DNA of 55,986 nucleotides from the NCBI GenBank assembly GCA_020247055.1, contig JADCJL010000112.1, positions 1-55,986 on the forward strand, read 5' to 3'. The notes beneath the pieces were generated by a model, which saw only the letters and a list, made by a program, of their open reading frames with translations, ran no database searches and was not told where the DNA came from. Made by a program: the position numbers and the translations under genes. Shown piece by piece: positions 16,091-24,242 of the stretch (position 1 is its first letter; the number at the start of each line of letters is the position of its first letter). The stretch is from Acidobacteriaceae bacterium (GTDB lineage: Bacteria; Acidobacteriota; Terriglobia; Bryobacterales; Bryobacteraceae).

Positions 16091-16849
16091 TTGATTCTTG
16101 GAAAATTCTGGGGCGCCATCAGCGCCCAGCTCAATAAGATCGCCAACCTGTTCTGGGAGGCCGATCCCATCGCGCAGATGCAACTCGAACACGATCGCGC
16201 CCTCGAGCAGATGAAGGAGGGGCGGCGTGGCCTCGAAACCTACCGCGGTCTCGTCGAACGCGTCACCCGCCAGGTGGCCACCGCCCGTGCCCACGTGCAA
16301 AAGCTGGAGGCCGAAACCAAGGCCTATCTCAAGATCGGTAACCGCGAAACCGCTGCGAAGTTCGCCCTCGAATTACAAAAGGCCAAGCAGGAACTCGCCG
16401 GCCATCTCGAACAACTCGAGATGCACGAAACGGCCTACGAGAACAACCTCAAGAAGATCCAACACGCCAGCCATCAATTGGCCGAAGTGAAAAACCGGAT
16501 CCAGAAGTACGACGCCGAACTCAAAATGAGCGCCGCCGAAGCCGAAATCGCCGCCCTCTCGGAGTCCTTCAACATGAGCGTCACCACGGATTTCGGCCAG
16601 ATCGAACGCGTCATCCAGGACCGCATCGACCGCAACCGCGGCAAGGCCCGCGTCGCGGCCGACCTGTCGCGCGAAGGGATCGCCGAGATCGAAGCCCAGG
16701 AGCAACTGCAAAAGTCCATGGCCGAAGACGCCCTGTTGCAGTTCGAAAGTGAACTCGGCCTGCGCTCTCCCGAAACGACTCGCCTCGCCGAAACACAAAA
16801 AGATTTGGGCCCGGCCGTGGCCGACCCGAAACTAACCGAACACAACTAA
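16091..16849 (+). CDS. pspA: PspA/IM30 family membrane-remodelling protein
   Basis: A 252-residue, almost entirely helical protein. It opens with a short amphipathic segment (LGKFWGAISAQLNKIANLFW), then ADPIAQMQLEHDRALEQMKE and long charged coiled coils to the C-terminus, the PspA/Vipp1 pattern. PspA proteins are ESCRT-III-superfamily members that coat and repair stressed inner membranes. I chose the TTG at 16091 because GGGAGAGG stands five bases before it and it begins the amphipathic helix; the frame is open 18 codons further upstream without such a site. It is the first gene of a tight set with an ABC importer, a coiled-coil membrane protein and a AAA ATPase. The PspF/PspBC partners known from enterobacteria are absent. 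Confidence 0.85.
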   Translation: MILGKFWGAISAQLNKIANLFWEADPIAQMQLEHDRALEQMKEGRRGLETYRGLVERVTRQVATARAHVQKLEAETKAYLKIGNRETAAKFALELQKAKQELAGHLEQLEMHETAYENNLKKIQHASHQLAEVKNRIQKYDAELKMSAAEAEIAALSESFNMSVTTDFGQIERVIQDRIDRNRGKARVAADLSREGIAEIEAQEQLQKSMAEDALLQFESELGLRSPETTRLAETQKDLGPAVADPKLTEHN

Positions 16850-16871
16850 TCCACCGCTTCCAGGTACCGCC

Positions 16872-18575
16872 ATGGCTCAACCCAAACCCGCCTTCTACGT
16901 CGCTGTCTTCCTTGTTGTCGCCGGACTGGTCGGCTACGGCCTCTGGCGCTTCAGCGCGCTGCCGCAGAAAGCCGGCGGCGTCATCTCGAAAGAGGATCTC
17001 GGTGGCGGTGCCGAAGCCCCCGATACGGCCGGTATCACCACCGCCAAGGACTACAACTACGTCCCGGCGCAGAAGTTGCCCGCCGTGCAGGGCATCTCCA
17101 GCTATAAGCCCATGGCGGACCGCACCGTCCGCTTCGCTCTCAATGTCTGGGCCGGCTGGGCGCCCATCATTCTCGCCAACCAGGGCCTGAAGCCGGGCAA
17201 GGTCTGGAAGACCCCCTCCGGCAAGGACTTCAAAGTCGAACTCGTGCTCATCGACGACCCCGTGGCCATGCGCGACGCCTACGCCGCCGGCAACGTCCAC
17301 ATCGGCTGGGGCACCCTCGACATGGTCCCCCTCCTGCTCGACAGTTTGAAGAAGGATTCGCGCGTCATGCCGCGCATCTATCAGCAGGTCGATTTCTCGA
17401 ACGGCGGCGATGGCATCGTCGTCCGCGACAGCATCAAATCCGTGGCCGACCTCCGCGGCAAAACCATCGTGCTCGCGCAGAACTCGCCCTCGCACTTCTT
17501 CGCACTCAACGCCCTCATCAACGGCGGCGTGCAGCCCGCCGAGGTCAATTTCAAATTCACACAGGACGCTTTTCAAGCTGCCGCGGCCTTCAACGCCGAT
17601 AAGTCGCTCGCCGGCGCTGTTTCCTGGGCCCCGGATATCTACAACCTGTCGAAGGTGAAGGGCAACCGTCTGCTCGTCACCACCGCCACGGCCAACAAAC
17701 TCATCGCCGATGTCTGGTTCGCCCGCGCCGACTTTGCCAAGGATCATCCGGACATCATCGAAGGCCTCGTGCGCGGCATCTTCGACCACATGGAGCTGCT
17801 CAAAGAGCAGACCAATAAACAGGCTGTCGCCAAGCTGATGGCCACCGCCTACTCCATCCCCGAAAGCGACGCGCTCGGCATGCTCGGCGACGCCCACAGC
17901 ACCAACCATGCCGAAAACCGCGAGTTCTTCCTGAACCAGAACAACCCGACCAACTTCGAGCGCACCTGGAACACCGCCTACTACCTCTATAAGCGCATCG
18001 GCGCCGTCTCCGACAAAGTCGACTTCGATCAGGTGATGGACTTCAGCCTCATCGAAAAGCTGAGCAAGGAGCCGAAGTACGCCCAGCAGACCAACGAGTA
18101 CAACGTGCAGTTCGTCCCCACCACGGCCACTTCGATTCAGGCCGAATCGGACGAGATTCTCACCAAAACCGTCGTCATCCACTTCTACCCGAACTCCTTT
18201 GACCTGGCCAAGGTCGTCGTCAAGAACGTCAACGGCAAAACGCTCGAAGAGCTCTACGACCCGAACGTGAACTTCGTCGTCGAAGAGGTCGGCAAACTGG
18301 CCGGCCAGTACGGCGCGGCGCGTATCGTCATCGAAGGCCACACCGATTCGTCGATGAAGGGCCAGGTGCCCGATTCCTCGGTCAAAGAGCTGGCCATGAA
18401 TCGCGCCAACGCCGTGAAAACCTCGCTCGTCAAGAAGTTCCCCACGCTGCCCGCCAACCAGTTCTCCGCCAACGGCCTTGGCTGGGACCGCCCGGCCGAC
18501 CCGGCCGATCCCCTGAATCACGCCAAGAACCGGCGCGTCGAAATCAAGGTCTATCCGCTCGAGGCCACGAAGTAG
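16872..18575 (+). CDS. ABC substrate-binding protein fused to an OmpA domain
   Basis: A 567-residue two-domain envelope protein. An uncleaved-looking membrane helix (about residues 8-27, no cleavage box) anchors it in the inner membrane. Residues about 80-390 are a periplasmic binding domain of the taurine/nitrate/NMT1 type (VRFALNVWAGWAPIILA; VADLRGKTIVLAQNSPSHFF). Residues about 430-565 are an OmpA-like peptidoglycan-binding domain with IVIEGHTDSS and AKNRRVEIKVYP, the Asp and Arg that hold diaminopimelate in this family. The protein could thus span from membrane to cell wall and present ligand to the permease encoded two bases downstream. The ligand is unknown; taurine-type proteins bind sulfonates, nitrate or pyrimidines. 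It is the third-longest gene product of the region and unlike the usual soluble or lipoprotein binding proteins. Confidence 0.85.
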   Translation: MAQPKPAFYVAVFLVVAGLVGYGLWRFSALPQKAGGVISKEDLGGGAEAPDTAGITTAKDYNYVPAQKLPAVQGISSYKPMADRTVRFALNVWAGWAPIILANQGLKPGKVWKTPSGKDFKVELVLIDDPVAMRDAYAAGNVHIGWGTLDMVPLLLDSLKKDSRVMPRIYQQVDFSNGGDGIVVRDSIKSVADLRGKTIVLAQNSPSHFFALNALINGGVQPAEVNFKFTQDAFQAAAAFNADKSLAGAVSWAPDIYNLSKVKGNRLLVTTATANKLIADVWFARADFAKDHPDIIEGLVRGIFDHMELLKEQTNKQAVAKLMATAYSIPESDALGMLGDAHSTNHAENREFFLNQNNPTNFERTWNTAYYLYKRIGAVSDKVDFDQVMDFSLIEKLSKEPKYAQQTNEYNVQFVPTTATSIQAESDEILTKTVVIHFYPNSFDLAKVVVKNVNGKTLEELYDPNVNFVVEEVGKLAGQYGAARIVIEGHTDSSMKGQVPDSSVKELAMNRANAVKTSLVKKFPTLPANQFSANGLGWDRPADPADPLNHAKNRRVEIKVYPLEATK

Positions 18576-18577
18576 CC

Positions 18578-19381
18578 ATGTCGCTCTGGGATCTGCGCGT
18601 CCCGCCGCCTGGCTACGCCGGCAAACTGCTCGGCGGGTTGACGCTGGCCGCCGTCGTCGGTTTCTGGTGGCTGGCCACGCAGGGCGCAACGCCGGAGGCG
18701 CGCTGGATCTCGCCCGTCATTCTCCCGTCGCCCGCCGAAGTCGCCGGCAGTTTCCCCGCGCTTTGGAACGATCGGGGGCTGCTCGCCTCCATCGTCGCCA
18801 CACTGCGCCGTGTGCTCGTCGGCTTTGGCCTTGCCGCGCTGCTCGGCGTGCCGCTCGGCATCGTGGCCGGCGCCTGGCGCGTCTTCGATTCGGCCTCCGC
18901 GCCGCTCGCGCTCTTCGGCCGCAATATTCCGGTGGCCGCGCTGATCCCGCTCACCATCCTCTGGTTCGGCATCGAAGAGACGCAGAAGGTGATGTTCCTG
19001 TTCCTCGCCTGCGTCCCGTTCGTCTTCTCCGACGCCGTCCGCGCCATCATCGCCGTGCCGGACCGCTACGTTGAAACGGCGCAGACGCTGGGCGCCACCT
19101 CCTGGCAGATTGTCACCAAAGTGCTCGTCGCCCTCGCCCTGCCTGATATCTACAAGAGCCTCCGCAGCCTGTTCGGCATGGCCTTCGGCTACATCATGCT
19201 CGCCGAACTCATCAACGCCGAACACGGCCTCGGCTATCTCCTCTCTACCAGCCAGCGGCGCGGCATGTCCGACCACATCATTCTGATCCTCGTCATCATC
19301 GGGCTGATCGCCTTCGGCATCGACCGCTTTCTTCTGTTCCTGCAGCGCGGCCTGTTCCCCCACCGCACGGAGGCCGATTGA
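18578..19381 (+). CDS. ABC transporter permease (SsuC/TauC type)
   Basis: A 267-residue inner-membrane permease of the BPD_transp_1 family with about six helices. The ATPase-contact EAA loop is seen at RYVETAQTLGATSWQIVTKV followed by ALPDIYKSLRSL, close to the sulfonate and taurine permeases. It begins two bases after the binding-protein stop, and its own stop overlaps the TTG start of the ATPase (TTGA). Together the three genes form a complete importer apart from an outer-membrane route. Its place between pspA and a AAA ATPase is unusual for a nutrient importer and suggests a role in envelope homeostasis, which is inference. Confidence 0.88.
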   Translation: MSLWDLRVPPPGYAGKLLGGLTLAAVVGFWWLATQGATPEARWISPVILPSPAEVAGSFPALWNDRGLLASIVATLRRVLVGFGLAALLGVPLGIVAGAWRVFDSASAPLALFGRNIPVAALIPLTILWFGIEETQKVMFLFLACVPFVFSDAVRAIIAVPDRYVETAQTLGATSWQIVTKVLVALALPDIYKSLRSLFGMAFGYIMLAELINAEHGLGYLLSTSQRRGMSDHIILILVIIGLIAFGIDRFLLFLQRGLFPHRTEAD

Positions 19382-20184
19382 AAATCGTCCACTTCGATAA
19401 GGTTTCGAAAACCTTTCCCGACGCTACCGAACACGGCCACACTGTCATCAAAGATGTCTCCTTCACGGTCGAAGACCGCCCCGGCCACGGCGAGTTCATC
19501 GGCATCCTCGGCCCGAGCGGCTGCGGCAAATCGACCATCCTCCGCCTCATCGCCGGCCTTCGGCCCCACCACCCCGCCACCGCCGGTACCGTTGAGGTCC
19601 TCGGCGGGCCCGTGCAGGGACCGGGCGCCGACCGCGGCATGGTCTTCCAGGACTACACGTCGTTTGATAACCGCACCGTGCTCGACAACATCGCCTTTGG
19701 CCTTGAATGCGCCGGGGTTGGCCGCCAGGAGCGATACGATCAGGCGCGCCTCTGGATCGAAAAGGTCGGCCTGAGCGTGAAACGCGACGGTGACAAGTTT
19801 CCCCATCAGCTCTCGGGCGGCATGCGCCAGCGCGTCGCCATCGCGCGGACCCTCATCCTCCGCCCGAAAATCATCCTGATGGATGAACCCTTCGGCGCCC
19901 TCGACCCCGCCACGCGGCTCAATATGCAGGACCTCCTCGTCACCCTCTGGCGGGAACTCGAAGCCACCGTCTTCTTCGTCACCCACGATGTCGATGAAGC
20001 GGTCTATCTCGGCGACCGGGTCCTGATCTTCTCGCCCGCGCCCGGCACCATCCTCCATAACCTCCCCGTGCCGCCGCCCGACCGCCCGGCCCGCGAAATG
20101 CAGCGCGACCCCGCCTTCGCCGCCGTCTCCCGCGAAATCGCCGACATTATTGAGAAACTGGAAGGAAAGGTTTCTGACTCCTAG
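19378..20184 (+). CDS. ABC transporter ATP-binding protein (SsuB/TauB type)
   Basis: A 268-residue ATPase of the importer. All motifs are intact: Walker A GPSGCGKST, Q-loop VFQDYTSFDNRTV, signature SGGMRQRVAIAR, Walker B IILMDEPFGALDP and the switch His in VFFVTHDVDEAVYL. This is the layout of nitrate/sulfonate/taurine ATPases. The start is the TTG in the TTGA overlap with the permease; AAAATCGTCCACTTC follows directly, giving the normal N-terminus KIVHFDKVSKTF. No ATG is available nearby. The C-terminal region (about 240-268) is helical and may contact the next protein, which starts three bases downstream. Confidence 0.9.
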   Translation: MKIVHFDKVSKTFPDATEHGHTVIKDVSFTVEDRPGHGEFIGILGPSGCGKSTILRLIAGLRPHHPATAGTVEVLGGPVQGPGADRGMVFQDYTSFDNRTVLDNIAFGLECAGVGRQERYDQARLWIEKVGLSVKRDGDKFPHQLSGGMRQRVAIARTLILRPKIILMDEPFGALDPATRLNMQDLLVTLWRELEATVFFVTHDVDEAVYLGDRVLIFSPAPGTILHNLPVPPPDRPAREMQRDPAFAAVSREIADIIEKLEGKVSDS

Positions 20185-20187
20185 CCC

Positions 20188-21051
20188 ATGGCCCATCTCT
20201 CCGCCGGTCTCGGTGCTTACCTCCAGCGAGCGTTTCTCTACCGCTGGAACCTGCTTGTGTTTCTCGGCGCCACGGCGGCCGCGGTGATGAGTCCGATTCC
20301 CGACGTGCTGCTGCCCCTCATCGCCGCCGGCGAACTCACCTACCTCGCCGGCCTCGTCGCCAACCCCCGCTTCCGCCAGGCCATCGACGCCGAACACCAC
20401 CAGGCCGCCACCGAGCAAACCACGGCCACCGCGCAGCGTTCCCTCGAGCAGATCGTCGGCACCTTCCCCTTTGAGTTCCGCCAGCGCTTTGAACAGCTCC
20501 GCAACCGGTGCCTCGAAATGCGCGACATCGCCCACGGCGTCCGCGGCCGTCAGCAGGCGCCCGCCGGCGAAGACTCCCACACCCAGGCGCTCGACCGCAT
20601 GCTCTGGGTCTTCCTCCGCTTGCAGACCACGCAGCTCTATCTCCAGCGGTTCCTCGAAAAAGCCAGCGAAGTCGAAATCCGCAACCGCATCCGCGAGGCC
20701 GAAGACCGCCTCGCCGCGCTGAACTCCCCCGACGAACGCATTAAGCGCTCCCTCGAAGATTCGCTCCTCGTCCAGCAGCAGCGCCTTGAAAATCACGAGA
20801 AAGCCCGGCAAAACCTCGACTACGTCCGCGTCGAACTCGACCGCATCGAAGCCAAGATTCAAGCCATCACCGAAGCCGCCGTCAACCGGCAGGACCCCGA
20901 CTTCCTCACGAGCCAAATCGACTCGGTCAGCCAGAGCATGGAGTCCACCGAAAAGGCGATCGACGAGCTGCAGCAGCTCACCGGCATTGTCGAAGAGATG
21001 CACACCCCGCCCCTGATTCTCGAAGCCGATCTCAGCCAGGTGCGCCGTTGA
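20188..21051 (+). CDS. Membrane-anchored coiled-coil protein, unknown
   Basis: A 287-residue protein of no family I recognise. Two hydrophobic stretches close to the N-terminus (about residues 20-35 and 38-57) would form a membrane hairpin. The rest, about 65-285, is charged and helical with long coiled-coil segments (for example RDIAHGVRGRQQ; LQTTQLYLQRFLEK; DRIEAKIQAITEAA). Heptad-like spacing of Leu/Ile runs to the end. It ends in TTGA, the TTG being the start of the AAA ATPase gene, so the two are probably made in a fixed ratio. A plausible role is a membrane receptor or adaptor for PspA or for the ATPase. That is inference from position and shape only. Confidence 0.6.
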   Translation: MAHLSAGLGAYLQRAFLYRWNLLVFLGATAAAVMSPIPDVLLPLIAAGELTYLAGLVANPRFRQAIDAEHHQAATEQTTATAQRSLEQIVGTFPFEFRQRFEQLRNRCLEMRDIAHGVRGRQQAPAGEDSHTQALDRMLWVFLRLQTTQLYLQRFLEKASEVEIRNRIREAEDRLAALNSPDERIKRSLEDSLLVQQQRLENHEKARQNLDYVRVELDRIEAKIQAITEAAVNRQDPDFLTSQIDSVSQSMESTEKAIDELQQLTGIVEEMHTPPLILEADLSQVRR

Positions 21052-22712
21052 GCCCCGCTCCGCCGCCCCCCGCCTGGGCCAATCAACTCACCGAACTCTT
21101 CTACTCCGGCTCCACCGTCCTGTTTGCCCTGCACGGCAACACGCAGGACCTCGTTCCCAACGGCGACGGCTTCTCGCCCCTGCCCGACTTCCTCGCCCAG
21201 CAGATCTTCGGCCGCTGGGATCTCGTCCTCTACTACGACCTCGCCCGCGGTCTGCGCGCCTTTGCCGGCGCCGACGCCGCCCGCCTCAAAGAGATGGTCG
21301 TGCTCGCCAACCGCAAAGTCGGCGACCTCGCCACCGCCCGCCGCGACCCCGCCATGGCCTTCGCCCTGCTCGATCGCTTCGTGCAGAACAACATCATGGC
21401 CGCCGATGCCGACCGTATCTCCGCCGCCGTCGTCATCGATCACGCCAGCTTCCTGCTGCCCGCCGGCGAGCCGGGCCGCCTCTCCGTGCCCGCCGCCACG
21501 CAAGTGGTCACGCTCCTCAACTGGGCCGCCAGTCCGCACCTCAAACGGCTCAACATGGCCTTCCTCGTCATCGACGAAAAGCTCTCGGCCCTCAACGAAC
21601 GGCTCACCACCAGCCCCCATACCGCCGCCATCGAAATTCCCCTGCCCGATGAAGCGACCCGCGCCCGCTTTGCCCCGGAGCTCGCCGCGCAAACCGCCGG
21701 CCTCACCCTGCTCGACCTCCGCGCCCTCAAAGAGTCCAAAGAGCCGCTCGACCCGAAGCGCCTCCGGGAACTCAAAAAGATGCTCATCGAGCGGCAGTCG
21801 CAAGGCCTGCTCGAGTTCATCGAACCGCGCTGGAACTTCAGCAACTGGATCGGCCATCCGCCCATCAAACAACGCCTGCAGGACGACGCCACGCTCCTGC
21901 GCCAAGGCAACCTCAACGCCCTGCCCATGGGCTATCTCGTCTGCGGCCCCGTGGGCACCGGCAAGAGTTTCCTCGCCCAGTGCCTCGCCGGTGAGATCGG
22001 CATCCCCTGCGTCACGCTCCGCAACTTCCGGTCGAAGTACGTCGGCGAGACCGAAGGAAACCTCGAGCGCCTGCTGAATCTGCTCCGCGCCCTCGGCCCG
22101 GTCATCGTCGTCGTCGACGAAGCCGACGCCGCCCTCGGCGACCGCGACCAGGAAGGCGACTCCGGCACCGGCAGCCGCGTTTTTTCAATGATCGCCACGC
22201 AGATGGGCGACACCCGCTACCGCGGCAAGATCCTCTGGATGCTGCTCACCGCCCGCCCCGACCTGCTGCCGATCGACCTCAAACGCCAGGGCCGCGCCGA
22301 AGTCCACATTCCCCTCTTCTACCCGGCCGACGCCGCCCAGGTCCGCGCCATGTTCCTCGCCATGGCGCGCAAGGCGCATACGCCGCTGGCCGAGGAGGAT
22401 ATTCCGCCCATCCCGCACCTCGGCCAGCTCTCGGGCGCCGACGTTGAAGGCATCGTCGGCCGCGCCGCCCGCCAGGCCTTGCTGGCCGGTGCGGCCGGCA
22501 TCACCCGCGAGGCCCTCGCCGCTGCCGTGGCCGAGTTCCTGCCCTCGACGCAGAGCCTCGAAAAGGAGATGCAGGAGATTGCCGCCATCCTCGAGTGCAC
22601 CGACCGTCAGTTCCTCCCGCCCGAAATCCTCGAAAAGATGAACGCCTTCGGCGGCCGGGAAAAATTGCAGGAGCGCTACACCCAGCTCCGCCGCATGATC
22701 GAATTAGCCTAA
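21048..22712 (+). CDS. AAA ATPase with Vps4/FtsH-like core
   Basis: A 554-residue ATPase. Residues about 1-270 form an N-terminal domain without recognised motifs. The AAA core then shows Walker A CGPVGTGKS (about residue 301) and a pore-loop segment SKYVGETEGNLERLL that closely follows the pattern of classic AAA unfoldases such as Vps4, p97 and FtsH. Walker B VIVVVDEADAA and the second region of homology with arginine finger (ARPDLLPIDLKRQGR) follow. The lid and a C-terminal helical region complete the chain. It likely remodels a protein partner by threading it. The start is a TTG in TTGA overlap with the preceding gene. Encoded in one operon with PspA, it is a candidate disassembly motor for PspA coats. 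Confidence 0.82.
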   Translation: MSPAPPPPAWANQLTELFYSGSTVLFALHGNTQDLVPNGDGFSPLPDFLAQQIFGRWDLVLYYDLARGLRAFAGADAARLKEMVVLANRKVGDLATARRDPAMAFALLDRFVQNNIMAADADRISAAVVIDHASFLLPAGEPGRLSVPAATQVVTLLNWAASPHLKRLNMAFLVIDEKLSALNERLTTSPHTAAIEIPLPDEATRARFAPELAAQTAGLTLLDLRALKESKEPLDPKRLRELKKMLIERQSQGLLEFIEPRWNFSNWIGHPPIKQRLQDDATLLRQGNLNALPMGYLVCGPVGTGKSFLAQCLAGEIGIPCVTLRNFRSKYVGETEGNLERLLNLLRALGPVIVVVDEADAALGDRDQEGDSGTGSRVFSMIATQMGDTRYRGKILWMLLTARPDLLPIDLKRQGRAEVHIPLFYPADAAQVRAMFLAMARKAHTPLAEEDIPPIPHLGQLSGADVEGIVGRAARQALLAGAAGITREALAAAVAEFLPSTQSLEKEMQEIAAILECTDRQFLPPEILEKMNAFGGREKLQERYTQLRRMIELA

Positions 22713-22722
22713 GGAGAACTCC

Positions 22723-23013
22723 ATGCCCAAAACCAGTTGGTTTGACGATTCCACCGACCTGCCCGTCATCGATGAACAGGTCGCCAAGCTCACCTCCTTC
22801 GCCGCCGCCATCGCCGACGGCGTGATTGAGAAACACGAACTCGCCGCGCAGCAGACCGTCGTGGTCGAAACCATGCGCACCGTCGAAGCGCTCCTGTCCG
22901 ACGCCCAGCACGCCGCCGTCACCCGCCTCCTGGTCGAACTGAGCGCCTATAACGTCATGCGCACCGTGCACGAACTCGAAGCCGGCCGGCTGCGCCGGTC
23001 GCTCGGCCTCTGA
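22723..23013 (+). CDS. Small helical protein of the PspA cassette, unknown
   Basis: A 96-residue acidic helical protein with no signal peptide or membrane helix. It begins MPKTSWFDDSTDLPVIDEQV, continues as an Ala/Glu-rich helix and ends VMRTVHELEAGRLRRSLGL. A strong ribosome binding site (AAGGAGA) precedes the ATG by six bases, and it starts ten bases after the AAA ATPase gene. I recognise no family. Size and position suggest an adaptor or regulatory subunit of the ATPase. Confidence 0.65.
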   Translation: MPKTSWFDDSTDLPVIDEQVAKLTSFAAAIADGVIEKHELAAQQTVVVETMRTVEALLSDAQHAAVTRLLVELSAYNVMRTVHELEAGRLRRSLGL

Positions 23014-23023
23014 GGGGCCCGCC

Positions 23024-24232
23024 ATGATCGATCTCGCGCAAATCGAAGCTGCCGCCGCGCGCATCGCCGGCGCTGTGGCCGTCTCGCCGCAGGTGCGTTC
23101 GGAAGAGCTCTCGCAGTTGACCGGCAACGACGTCTATCTGAAGCTCGACAACCTGCAGATGACGGGTTCGTTCAAAGAGCGCGGCGCCCTGAACAAGATC
23201 CTCACCCTCACGGCGGACGAAGCCGCCCGCGGCGTCATCTGCGCCTCGGCCGGTAACCACGCCCAGGCCGTCTCCTACCACGCCACCAAACGCGGCATCG
23301 GCGCCTATATCTACATGCCGCTCCACACGCCGCGCGTCAAGGTCACCGCCACGCGCCGCTACGGCGCCGAAGTGATCCTGCACGGCAACAACTACGACGA
23401 CGCCTTCGCCGAAGCCCGGCGCCGCGCCGACGCCGAAAACCTTACCTTTCTCCACGCCTTCGACGACCCGGCCGTCATCGCCGGCCAGGGCACGCTGGGC
23501 CTCGAAATGCTCGCGCAGGAGCCTGCGCTCGAAGCCATTGTCTGCCCCATCGGCGGCGGCGGCCTCATCGGCGGCCTCGCCTGCGCGGTGAAATCGGTCC
23601 GTCCGGACGTCCGCGTCATCGGCGTGCAGACCGCCCGCCTCCCCTCCATGCGCGCCGCCCTCGAACACCGCGAACCGGTCACCATCCCCCGCGCCACCAC
23701 CATCGCCGACGGTATTGCCGTCCGCCGCGCCGGTGACCACACCTACCCGCTCGTCCGCCGCTACGTCGATTCCATCGTCACGGTCGAAGAGGAGGAGATC
23801 GCCAAAGCCATCCTGCTGCTGCTCGAACGCGAGAAGACCCTGGCCGAAGGCGCGGGCGCGGCCGCTCTCGCCGCGGTCCTCCATGACAAGACCGGACTCA
23901 CCGGCCGCCGCCTCGGCGTGCTCGTCTGCGGCGGGAACATCGACGTCACCCTGCTCAGCCGCATCATTGAGCGCGGCCTCGTTAAAGACGGCCGCCTCGT
24001 CCGCCTGCGCATCCACCTGCCGGACCATCCCGGCTCGCTCCACCGCCTCACCCACATCATCACCCAGCACGACGCCAACATCGTCGAAACCCTGCACGAC
24101 CGCGCCTACTACGGCGTCAACCTCGGCGACACCGTGATCGACGTCACCATGGAGACCCGCGGCCCCGATCACATCGCCACCCTCATGCAGGCCCTGCTCG
24201 ACGCCGGCTTCCCGCACGATCGCGTGCAGTAG
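23024..24232 (+). CDS. ilvA: Threonine ammonia-lyase (threonine dehydratase)
   Basis: A 402-residue PLP enzyme that converts threonine to 2-oxobutyrate and ammonia, the entry to isoleucine synthesis or threonine degradation. The PLP lysine is in GSFKERGA (near residue 50). The substrate loop ASAGNHAQ and the phosphate-binding PIGGGGLIGG are intact. An ACT-like domain (about 325-402: RLRIHLPDHPGSLHRLTHII) makes up the C-terminus, as in the short, single-ACT forms. It starts ten bases after the last PspA-cassette gene on the same strand and may be co-transcribed, although no metabolic link is obvious. It ends ten bases from a convergent gene. Confidence 0.93.
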   Translation: MIDLAQIEAAAARIAGAVAVSPQVRSEELSQLTGNDVYLKLDNLQMTGSFKERGALNKILTLTADEAARGVICASAGNHAQAVSYHATKRGIGAYIYMPLHTPRVKVTATRRYGAEVILHGNNYDDAFAEARRRADAENLTFLHAFDDPAVIAGQGTLGLEMLAQEPALEAIVCPIGGGGLIGGLACAVKSVRPDVRVIGVQTARLPSMRAALEHREPVTIPRATTIADGIAVRRAGDHTYPLVRRYVDSIVTVEEEEIAKAILLLLEREKTLAEGAGAAALAAVLHDKTGLTGRRLGVLVCGGNIDVTLLSRIIERGLVKDGRLVRLRIHLPDHPGSLHRLTHIITQHDANIVETLHDRAYYGVNLGDTVIDVTMETRGPDHIATLMQALLDAGFPHDRVQ

Positions 24233-24242
24233 CCGTCCCGCC

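Noticed and set aside
16611-18689. 692-codon minus-strand frame
   Set aside because: Antisense to the SBP-OmpA gene, which has clear domains on the plus strand.
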